Source: Myxococcales bacterium
Lineage (GTDB): Bacteria; Myxococcota_A; UBA9042
DNA: 50,298 bases
Reading direction: 5' to 3'
NCBI GenBank assembly: GCA_009692425.1
Contig: SHZF01000029.1
Location: 1 to 50,298, forward strand
A program made the position numbers and the translations under genes. How positions within the stretch are numbered: position 1 is the first letter of the stretch; every line of letters begins with the position of its first letter. Of the stretch, positions 1 through 6,839 are shown in pieces. Below the pieces are notes generated by a model that was not told the origin of the DNA, searched no databases, and saw nothing but the letters and a program-made list of their open reading frames with translations.

Positions 1-4
1 AATC

Positions 5-565
5 CTACAACGAATTCGCGTACACCCGCCATTGCCCGGCCTCGCGCCGCAAGATGATGGGCGCCGGGTTGTCCCGGTGGCGGCTGTACAGGAACACCTT
101 GACGGTCTTCGAATTCCCGTCGATGGAGGTGGGGTCGCGGCGGGTCACCTTGAGGGTGAACGGCTCCGTCGAGACGATGTAGCTGGCGGCGCGCTGGCGA
201 AAGTACTTCCAAGAATACAGACGCAGGTGCGTCAGGGCGTTGTCGTTGTCGCGGTTCAGTTCGACGTTGAGCTTTTGGTAGCAGTCGAAGCCTGCCGCCT
301 CGTCGGTATAGTCGAGCGCGCACTTGAACGCCGCGCGCACCAGCCAGTCGGGCGTGCCGTTGGGAAAGGCCTTGATCGGGCCGATCCGCGAGACGCCGTC
401 GTCCACCGGCTCGGGCGCGGGTGCGGCGGGCGGCGCGGCGGGGCTCGTGGGGGCAGCTTTCTTCGCCTTGGGCTTGGCGAGTCCGGTGGCGGCAGTTAGG
501 CATGCAGCAGACAGGACAGCCACGGCTACGGCAAAGCGCGACAACGGGAGGCGGGGAGCGGGCAT
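5..565 (-). CDS. Secreted protein of unknown function
   Basis: A 186-residue protein starting at the ATG at 565, chosen because a clear GGAGGA lies 8 bases upstream; a longer upstream ORF would have an Arg/Pro-rich non-signal N-terminus. Residues 1-30 form a Sec signal peptide (RFAVAVAVLSAACLTAATG, then AKP), followed by a Lys/Ala/Pro linker to about residue 55. The folded part (about 60-186) contains FKCALDYTDEAAGFDCYQK with two cysteines and ends in GQWRVYANSL. This ending, with alternating strands before it, looks like an NTF2/cystatin-like fold; that is inference only. The VLSAAC stretch is not a good lipobox, so a soluble periplasmic or exported protein is more likely than a lipoprotein. 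It stands alone, divergent from the acetyltransferase gene. Confidence 0.75.
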   Translation of the reverse strand: MPAPRLPLSRFAVAVAVLSAACLTAATGLAKPKAKKAAPTSPAAPPAAPAPEPVDDGVSRIGPIKAFPNGTPDWLVRAAFKCALDYTDEAAGFDCYQKLNVELNRDNDNALTHLRLYSWKYFRQRAASYIVSTEPFTLKVTRRDPTSIDGNSKTVKVFLYSRHRDNPAPIILRREAGQWRVYANSL

Positions 566-732
566 TGGATTCCTCCGGGCGCGGGCGGGCGGCCGCAGAA
601 TCGGCCGGGTGCGCGGGCGTCGCGTCGATGCTTCGTGCCACAAGCGTCGCAGCCGTGCAACGCTCGCCACGACGCCGCGGTTGGATTATGCTCGCGCGCC
701 GCTGACACCCGTGGGTCGGCTGCAGTCACCAG

Positions 733-1221
733 ATGACCACGCCCGACCTCGTCATCGACCTCGCCCGGCCCGCGGACCGCGATGCCGTCGTGCAACTGTT
801 TGCCGAGGACCTCGCAGACTTGCGCCTGCCCGTCGACGCCGACGGCCTCGTCACCGTGTTCGACGCGCTCGTCGGCGACCCGCGGGCCGTCGTGCTCGTG
901 GTGCGCGAGGGAGCCGATGGGACTGCGGTGGGCGTGCTGGTGGCGAACCGCGTGCCGTCGGTCAAGTTCTCCGGCTGGTCGATGTGGATCGAGGAACTCT
1001 ACGTGGCCCGCGTCGCCCGGCAGCGCGGCATCGGGCGCCGCCTGGTCGTGCGGTTGCTCGAGATCGCTCGCGCCAACGACGTGCGCGGCATCGATCTCGA
1101 GGCTTACCACGGCAACGCACCGGCGGCGCTGCTCTACCGAAACCTCGGCTTTCGGCGACTGGGCCGCGAGCGGTTCTACTACCGTTTCGAGTGGGAGCGG
1201 GACGGCGAGGCGGAGCCGTGA
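733..1221 (+). CDS. GNAT family N-acetyltransferase
   Basis: A 162-residue single-domain GNAT acetyltransferase, which would transfer an acetyl group from acetyl-CoA to an unknown amine. It shows the family layout: N-terminal strand-helix (DLVIDLARPADRDAVVQLF), central strands leading to WIEELYVARVARQRGIGRRL (the acetyl-CoA pyrophosphate loop, R/Q-x-x-G-x-G/A type, near residue 97), and the C-terminal NAPAALLYRNLGFRRLGRE segment typical of RimI-like members. The last bases overlap the GTG of the next gene (GTGA), so the two are probably co-translated. The substrate cannot be told from sequence; pairing with a proteolysis adaptor gene is suggestive but not proof of a shared role. Confidence 0.88.
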   Translation: MTTPDLVIDLARPADRDAVVQLFAEDLADLRLPVDADGLVTVFDALVGDPRAVVLVVREGADGTAVGVLVANRVPSVKFSGWSMWIEELYVARVARQRGIGRRLVVRLLEIARANDVRGIDLEAYHGNAPAALLYRNLGFRRLGRERFYYRFEWERDGEAEP

Positions 1222-1901
1222 GCGCAGGCGGGCGCCCCGACCAGAAGCTTCGATTGTTCGACCTGCTGTTGCAGGATGGCGTCGCGACGTTGCACCTCGA
1301 CGCGCGGCGGCCGGGCGTGATCGTGCCCCCCCACCTGCGCAGCGACGAGTGGCTGGTGCTGAACTACTCGTACCGCTTCCACCTGGCGGATTTCACGTTT
1401 GACGACAAGGGTGTGCGGGCGTCGTTGTCGTTCCAGGGTCAGGCGTTCCCCTGCACCGTCCCATGGCCCGCCGTTTTCGCCATCACAAACAAGGACCGCA
1501 CCGAAGGCCGCCTGTGGCGCGAGGACATGCCGGCGTCGGTGCGCGGGCGGCTTGGGGTCGCCGATGCGGCAGCCAGCGCGGACACGGGCGACGACGACCG
1601 CCGACCCGGTCCTCGCGTGAAGCAAGGGCGCAAGCCGCCAACTCCCCCGGCGTCTGCCACGAAGCGACCTGCGCGCGACCTGCTGGAGGGTGAACCGCGC
1701 GAGGCCCCGCAAGCGGCTGCCGCCCGCCTCGGCCTGCGGGTCCTCGACGGCGGCCAGCCCGGCAATGCCCCGCGCGCACCCCGCACGGCACCAGCGCAAG
1801 AGCCCATGCCGATGCGCGACAGTCCTCCGCACCGCACCGACCCGGCACCCGACGCGCCGCCGCCGCCAAAACCCGGCGGGCACCTGCGCCGCGTCAAGTA
1901 G
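1218..1901 (+). CDS. sspB: SspB-family ClpXP adaptor with ClpX-binding tail
   Basis: 227 residues from a GTG start that overlaps the acetyltransferase stop (GTGA). Residues 10-92 match the SspB substrate-binding core: KLRLFDLLLQDGVATLHLDA, the GVIVPPHLR loop, LVLNYSYRF, a FDDKGVRASLSFQG hairpin and VPWPAVFAI. In characterised SspB proteins this core binds ssrA-tagged or other substrates and delivers them to ClpXP. A long disordered Pro/Arg/Ala-rich linker (about 105-215) follows, and the protein ends GGHLRRVK. That matches the position and pattern of the ClpX-binding (XB) motif at the E. coli SspB C-terminus (LRVVK). The linker is longer than in E. coli (165 residues in total). Core plus XB tail makes the family call firm; the substrates are unknown. 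Confidence 0.88.
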   Translation: MSAGGRPDQKLRLFDLLLQDGVATLHLDARRPGVIVPPHLRSDEWLVLNYSYRFHLADFTFDDKGVRASLSFQGQAFPCTVPWPAVFAITNKDRTEGRLWREDMPASVRGRLGVADAAASADTGDDDRRPGPRVKQGRKPPTPPASATKRPARDLLEGEPREAPQAAAARLGLRVLDGGQPGNAPRAPRTAPAQEPMPMRDSPPHRTDPAPDAPPPPKPGGHLRRVK

Positions 1902-2090
1902 CTGCGTCGGCCCAAATCCACCACCTTGGACCTTCCCGGGACGCCGAGATGGGTCCAGATGCTAGGCGGAGCAAGGGGTTGGGGCGAAGGCGCACGCGGG
2001 TACGTTGAGCACCCACGCCGCTCCGACAACGACGCAGATGGGCCCATATCGGCGGATCCGGGTCGGCCGCCGCTGCCATCGGCTCTGCCA

Positions 2091-3119
2091 TCAGCATTGG
2101 CACGGCAACTGCCAGATCACGAACGCCACCGCCGCCAGCAACCACAGCGCGCCCAAGAAGGACAGCGTAGTGGCCAGTTGCTGGGGACCAAGGAGGTGTC
2201 TGGCTGGCGAGTGATACAGTCTCTGCCGAACGCCGTAGGCCAGCCGAGGTCCAAGCAACGCGCTGGCCAGACGTCGCAATTCGCCCGCGCAGCGCGCTCG
2301 CACCTGGCCGGCTGGCGCCAAGTCGCGCAGGAGCCTGGCACCGCTGGTTCCCCGCACCACGGTATGGCGGGGCAACCGCAGCAGATCGTGGCCCAGGTCC
2401 GCGGTGCCCTTGGCGTTGCCTGTCGCGGTCAGGTACCCCGCGGCGGCGATGGCGCGGCGATGGCGCGGCAGCCCGCCGGCACGCGGTATGCAGAAGTGAT
2501 CGACCGGCGCGCCGACCATCTTCGCAAGTCGGCTTTTTGATTCGCGCAGCTGCCAGTCGACCGCTTCAGCGTCCAGTTCGCGCAGCAGGCAGTGGGTCAT
2601 GGTGTGCGAGCCGATGGTGTGGCCGGCGCGGTGAAGTTCGGCGATCTGGTCGGCACTGAGGAACGAGTCGCGGCCGGCGATCTTCTCGTGAGACTCGGCA
2701 TCCGGCGCGACGGCGATGTAGAAAACAGCCTTTGCGCCATACTGTTGCAGGACGGGCACAGCCAGCTCGAGGGCGCTGGTGTAGCCGTCGTCAAACGTCA
2801 GGATGACGCTGCGGCGGGCCATCGGCTCGCGACCCGATCGTGCCGCCAGCCACGCATCCAGATCGACAATCGGGATGCCGGCGCCGACCAATGCCGCGAT
2901 CTGGCTTCGAAACTCCGCCTGCGTGACTACCCAGCCCTGCTCATCGTCGGCCGGCGCCGCGGAGTTGCCGATGGCGCGGTCGTCGACGACCAATCGGTGG
3001 TAACACAGAATCGCCGTACGCACGCTGGCATGACGCTCCTGTTGCCACCACCAGGCGAGCAGCGCCGCGGCGGCCAGCGGCAATGCCACTAAGGTGAGCC
3101 AGCCCAGCGCCGTTACCAC
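2091..3119 (-). CDS. Membrane-anchored polysaccharide deacetylase (NodB fold)
   Basis: 342 residues, GTG start at 3119. A hydrophobic anchor (about residues 5-24, LTLVALPLAAAALLAW) is followed by a NodB homology domain: AILCYHRLV near residue 37, LTFDDGY near residue 108 (the first Asp is the usual catalytic base, the second binds metal), and SHTMTH near residue 172 (the two metal-binding His). A second hydrophobic segment closes the protein (about 318-338). Family members remove N- or O-acetyl groups from cell-wall or exopolysaccharide. It lies 22 bases downstream of the glycosyltransferase on the same strand, so the two probably form an operon for making or trimming an exopolysaccharide. 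The later RXXXW-type motif is not obvious. Confidence 0.9.
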   Translation of the reverse strand: MVTALGWLTLVALPLAAAALLAWWWQQERHASVRTAILCYHRLVVDDRAIGNSAAPADDEQGWVVTQAEFRSQIAALVGAGIPIVDLDAWLAARSGREPMARRSVILTFDDGYTSALELAVPVLQQYGAKAVFYIAVAPDAESHEKIAGRDSFLSADQIAELHRAGHTIGSHTMTHCLLRELDAEAVDWQLRESKSRLAKMVGAPVDHFCIPRAGGLPRHRRAIAAAGYLTATGNAKGTADLGHDLLRLPRHTVVRGTSGARLLRDLAPAGQVRARCAGELRRLASALLGPRLAYGVRQRLYHSPARHLLGPQQLATTLSFLGALWLLAAVAFVIWQLPCQC

Positions 3120-3141
3120 CCGCTGTCCGTCGCCAAGTCGC

Positions 3142-4269
3142 TTATGGCGTCCATTTGCCCACCGATTGGCCGGCCAACCGCTTGCACAGGGCGATCAGCG
3201 ACGCCGCCATCGCCAAAGCCAGGTAGCTGGCGGCGTGGGAGACCGTGTTGGCCCGGTCCCGCAGGAGCCAAGCGTGCAGCAGCGCCGCAGCCCACGCGGC
3301 CATGGCCACGCGCAGGGTGACCCGCGGCCAGCCCGGCTCACCGACCAGCGCGCCCGCGACCGCGGCCAGCCCTGGGCACCAGATCAGCCAGCGCGGCACT
3401 TTGTGGGCGAGGGTACGCGCCAGGTCTGCACCGTGCCCCGAGCGCAACAGCGTGCGAAGCAACCGTGGCAGCGATGCAAACGCCCGCGTGCAGATGCGTT
3501 CGCGCGCCCGCAGTTCTCCCCGCAGTGTGCTGCGAGTCGCCTCAAACGCCAGCGCGCGGTGCGCCAGAACCGTGCGCTTGTTGTCGGCAGCGGCCATCGC
3601 CGGCACCAGCAGGTCAGCGGTCTCCTCGCCGGCCAGCGGTGACCAGCAGCGCCGCAGCATGGCATGGCAGGCCCCGGAGACCGATGCCTGGTTGGCATGG
3701 TCGTCGGCAGTGCGAATCCAGCGCGCGTAACGGTTGTACAGCACGAAGGCCCTGCCGATTGCCGATTCGGGCCGATCCAGCTCGTAGCGCACGATGCCCG
3801 AGGCCGCGCCGATCGCTGGCTGCCGCAGCGCCGCCATCAACTCCGCGGCGGCGCTCAGGTCCCAGCGGGTCGTGGCATCGGTGAACAACAACACATCTGC
3901 CGGCGTGGCAGCGACCGCGCGATTCGTCGCCTCCGATTTGCCGCAGCGCTGAAGGTCGAGCACCTGGACGCGGTCGCTGCCGAAACTGCGGGCAATCGCC
4001 ACCGTGGCGTCGGTGGAGCCATCGGACGCCACAAGCACCTGTAGTCGCGAGGGTTCCGGCCACTCCTGTGCCAACAGGTTGGCGATGCGGGCGGCGATTG
4101 TCACCGCGGCGTTGTGTGCGACCACCACCACCGTAGCGTGCGATCCGTCGGGCGCGGATCCGTCGGCAACGACCGGTGTCACTGGCAGCCAGCGCGAAAT
4201 CAGCGGGTACCCCAGCGCCCAGAGCGCCCAGAGCAAGCAGACTGCGAGGGCGATGCTGGCCAAATCCAT
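3142..4269 (-). CDS. Membrane family 2 glycosyltransferase
   Basis: 375 residues, ATG at 4269. The layout is that of processive or semi-processive membrane GT2 enzymes: N-terminal membrane segment (about 3-22), cytoplasmic GT-A domain (VVVVAHNAAVTIAARI near residue 47, VASDGSTDAT near 80 for nucleotide-sugar binding, LLFTDATTRWD near 127 as the DXD region, VSGACHAMLRR near 197), then hydrophobic helices from about residue 285 to 365. I do not see a clear QXXRW motif of classical processive synthases, so synthase activity is uncertain. It sits directly upstream of the polysaccharide deacetylase, an arrangement seen in exopolysaccharide loci, and is divergent from the heparinase-like gene. Confidence 0.87.
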   Translation of the reverse strand: MDLASIALAVCLLWALWALGYPLISRWLPVTPVVADGSAPDGSHATVVVVAHNAAVTIAARIANLLAQEWPEPSRLQVLVASDGSTDATVAIARSFGSDRVQVLDLQRCGKSEATNRAVAATPADVLLFTDATTRWDLSAAAELMAALRQPAIGAASGIVRYELDRPESAIGRAFVLYNRYARWIRTADDHANQASVSGACHAMLRRCWSPLAGEETADLLVPAMAAADNKRTVLAHRALAFEATRSTLRGELRARERICTRAFASLPRLLRTLLRSGHGADLARTLAHKVPRWLIWCPGLAAVAGALVGEPGWPRVTLRVAMAAWAAALLHAWLLRDRANTVSHAASYLALAMAASLIALCKRLAGQSVGKWTP

Positions 4270-4520
4270 CGGGCTCTCTCGGAGTCATGTGCGCTGCTGC
4301 CGACAATGGGAGGTGGCTCCACCTGACCGCGCGCCCACGGCTCCGGCAGAAAACCCGGAGCAGGTCACAGGGTCGCCGGCGGGCGGTATCATGGCGAAAT
4401 TCATGCGGGCGCGCAAGCGCAGCGGCGGCCGGCTCCGGTAGCGGCGAGACGCGCACGGTCGGCGCCGAGTACAACTGAATCGCGCGCGCGGAAAGTGCGC
4501 GGGATCTGCACAATGCGCGC

Positions 4521-4661
4521 ATGACCCTGAGCGTGAACGACAGGCTGCCGGAATGCTGCGGGGCAGCGGGACAGCCCTGCGCGGGCGCCTGGCTGCAGGC
4601 CGGTCGTGCGTTCGGTGCGCGGGATGGGTGGCTGGCGAGCTTGGTCATGGAGCCCGTATGA
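4521..4661 (+). CDS. Small ORF translationally coupled to heparinase-like gene
   Basis: A 46-codon ORF (begins MTLSVNDRLPECC, ends WLASLVMEPV) whose stop overlaps the heparinase-like start as ATGA at 4658-4661. Third codon positions are strongly GC-biased, as in neighbouring genes. There is no good ribosome-binding site and I recognise no family; three cysteines (CC plus one) are the only notable residues. The exact ATGA overlap and codon bias are the reasons to list it. It could be a leader peptide that sets translation of the downstream gene rather than a functional protein, or it could be chance. Confidence 0.4.
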   Translation: MTLSVNDRLPECCGAAGQPCAGAWLQAGRAFGARDGWLASLVMEPV

Positions 4662-6472
4662 CTCACGACGCTGCACCCGACGCCGGGTCCAAGACCGCAA
4701 GCGCAGGCGCTGCCCGCTGGTGGCGCACGCTTGCGCCGCTGCACCCGCGCAGCCACGGCGCGCGCCTGTTACACGAGTCGCGCCAGCGCGCCTGGGGGCC
4801 GCTGCTGCCCACGTTGGCTCGGGCATGGGCGCAACGCGGCGGGGACCAGGTCAGCCAGGCCCGTCACGACGCCCTGCTCGCTCTCGGCGAGGCCCTCGAC
4901 GCCGCGCCGGCCCCGCCGACGGCAGAACTGCTGGCTGGCCGGTTGTGGGCGGCAGGGCGCGAGGTCGCGGCGTTCCCGCCAGCCGATTGGGCCCTGCCCG
5001 GCGCGCAGCCGTGGGAGACCTGCGAGGCCCACAGCTTGCATTGGGTCGAGGCGCTCGCGGCCGTCGCGGCCTGGGGTGCCGACCTCGACGCCTCGACCCG
5101 AGCGTGCGCGCTCGCCGAGGCCGCGCTGACCGCGTGGCATCACGCCGCGCTGCGCCTTCCCGGCGCGTGGGAGCCGTGGGTGCGCGCCCGCCGCACGCTG
5201 GCCACGCTGCGCGGCGCCGCCCGCCTCGTCGCCGCCCACGCCCACGCTGGCGACCGCACGCGTGGGCTCGGTCGCGGTTTGCGCGACGCCCTTTTGGCGA
5301 CGGCGGCGGCGGCAGCAGCCGACCTCGAGTGGATGCTCGAGACGCACCTCGACGGCAACCATCTGCTCACCGACCACATTGCGCTCGCGGCGGCAGAAGC
5401 CGTGTTCCGTTCCGGCGACGGGCACCTGCGGGCGGCGGTGGCGGAAGCGGAACGCCAGTTCCCTGGCGACGGCGGCCACGTCGAGGCGACGCCGATGTAC
5501 CACGCCATGCTTCTCGACGACCTCCTGACGCTGCGGGCGCTCCGGCGCGATCACGGTCCCGCCGTGGCGCGACTCCAGGCGGTCTTGGTACGAGCGACCG
5601 CGTGGCTCGCCACGGTACGGCACCCCGATGGCCGACTGCCGTGCTTCGGCGATACCGACCCCGACGCCATGCCCGCCTTCGTGCTCGCGCACGCCGCAGT
5701 GACGCCGACGCGACCGCTGGGGCCCGAGCAGCAGCGCAGCGTATGGGCGGCGCGGCAGGGCCCGCACTTCGCGGTGTGTCACGTCGCACCGGCATTGTGG
5801 GAGCCCCAGCCCGGCCACGCGCACGCCGACCACCTCGATGTCGAGTGGAGTTGGCAGGATCGCCGCATCGTCAGCGGCGCCGGGCTCGCAGGTTACGACG
5901 GCGACCCGCGACGGGCGCTGAACCGCAGTGCGGCGAGCCATTCCGTGGTCGACGTGCCGGGCCGGCCCGCGCTCGAATTGTGGGCGACCTTTCGCGTGGG
6001 CGCCCGCGGGCGGGTGGCGGTCGTCGAACGCGGCCGCAGCGACGGCTGGCAGTGGGTGACGGCGCTGGCGTTCTGGCCCGGTGTGCCCTCGCTCGCTCAC
6101 CTTCGCCTGGTGGCGCTGCACACGTCGGGAGCGCTGGCCGTTGCCGACCGGTTGGATGCGGGCGCGGCTCCCCCCGTTAGCGGGATGGGCCGACTGCGGC
6201 TGGCACCTGGCGTGCGCTGCACCGGCGCCCGCCACCTCGACACGCCGGCGGGGCCGCTGCAGGCCGACGCGACAACCGAACTGGAGGTCGCACCCGGCGT
6301 GCGGTTTCCGCGGCGGGCCGAGACGGAGGCTTCGGTCGAACTGCGCTATCGAGTCGTGTCGTCCGCTCCTGTCTGGGTGGTCCTCGGCGCGCGCGGTATG
6401 CCGACCTTGGCCCACGCACAGGCTGCGCTCGATGGCCCGTGGCAGGGGCTGGTGGCGGGGGCGAGGCGGTAG
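4658..6472 (+). CDS. Heparinase II/III-like polysaccharide lyase
   Basis: 604 residues, starting at the ATG at 4658 (GGAG six bases upstream); this start is preferred to an upstream one at 4553 because it overlaps the stop of a small ORF as ATGA. The first 370 residues are an alpha/alpha toroid-like Ala-rich helical region containing LEWMLETHLDGNHLLTDHIA, a stretch typical of alginate/heparin lyase relatives. The second half carries the heparinase II/III beta-sandwich hallmark GHAHADHLDVEW ... VSGAGLAGYDGD ... NRSAASHSVV. Such proteins cleave uronate-containing glycans by beta-elimination and often sit in bacterial exopolysaccharide loci, as here next to a GT2 and a deacetylase. No signal peptide is evident, so the protein may be cytoplasmic, or the start may be mis-set. 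Confidence 0.87.
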   Translation: MTHDAAPDAGSKTASAGAARWWRTLAPLHPRSHGARLLHESRQRAWGPLLPTLARAWAQRGGDQVSQARHDALLALGEALDAAPAPPTAELLAGRLWAAGREVAAFPPADWALPGAQPWETCEAHSLHWVEALAAVAAWGADLDASTRACALAEAALTAWHHAALRLPGAWEPWVRARRTLATLRGAARLVAAHAHAGDRTRGLGRGLRDALLATAAAAAADLEWMLETHLDGNHLLTDHIALAAAEAVFRSGDGHLRAAVAEAERQFPGDGGHVEATPMYHAMLLDDLLTLRALRRDHGPAVARLQAVLVRATAWLATVRHPDGRLPCFGDTDPDAMPAFVLAHAAVTPTRPLGPEQQRSVWAARQGPHFAVCHVAPALWEPQPGHAHADHLDVEWSWQDRRIVSGAGLAGYDGDPRRALNRSAASHSVVDVPGRPALELWATFRVGARGRVAVVERGRSDGWQWVTALAFWPGVPSLAHLRLVALHTSGALAVADRLDAGAAPPVSGMGRLRLAPGVRCTGARHLDTPAGPLQADATTELEVAPGVRFPRRAETEASVELRYRVVSSAPVWVVLGARGMPTLAHAQAALDGPWQGLVAGARR

Positions 6473-6555
6473 CTCGGATGCAACGCAGCTTGTCGCAGGG
6501 GTGCGCTAGCTGCGGGACGGCGCGGGCCGGTACGCCAAGGCTATGCTTTCAAGAA

Positions 6556-6745
6556 TGAGAAGTTGTCTCAGTTCCGTCCAGACGGCATCGACGTCTGGCG
6601 AGGTTGGCCGCACTACCTCCGGAGCAGTTGCGCGCGGACCAGGATCCACCGGCCAACCTTCCACGGCCGCCGAATTCGGATGCAGTTCTAGGCGACTAGG
6701 TGGTTGGCGGTGAAGGCCATCAAAAGGTACGTCGAACCGCCAACC
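6556..6745. repeat. Cluster of three perfect inverted repeats
   Basis: Three separate stem-loops can be drawn: TGAGA/TCTCA at 6556-6570 (5 bp, 5-base loop); CCAGACG/CGTCTGG at 6578-6598 (7 bp, 7-base loop); and GGTTGGCGGT/ACCGCCAACC at 6702-6745 (10 bp, 24-base loop). None is followed by a T-run, so they are not classical terminators. They could be operators, processing signals or part of a structured RNA. Confidence 0.5.
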
Positions 6746-6801
6746 GACGACGGCAACGACGAAATGCGCCGAAGGCGGCGGATCGGGACGGATCGGTTGG
6801 C

Positions 6802-6830
6802 TGGCGCCCGACGGGAGCCTCCGCTACCCT
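6802..6830 (+). promoter_or_regulatory. Possible promoter of the permease gene
   Basis: TACCCT at 6825-6830 resembles the TA...T minus-10 elements seen elsewhere in this window. A weak minus-35 (TGGCGC, 6802-6807) lies 17 bases upstream. The GTG start follows within 10 bases, which would make the transcript nearly leaderless, or favour the internal ATG at 6873. Confidence 0.3.
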
Positions 6831-6839
6831 CCTGCCGCC

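Larger units (their letters stand above)
6473..6839. other. Intergenic region with clustered inverted repeats
   Basis: 367 bases between the heparinase-like gene and the permease gene with no convincing coding frame and visibly lower GC than the flanks. It holds three perfect inverted repeats (listed separately) and a possible promoter close to the permease start. It may be a structured leader or small RNA region, or simply a long spacer. Confidence 0.5.
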
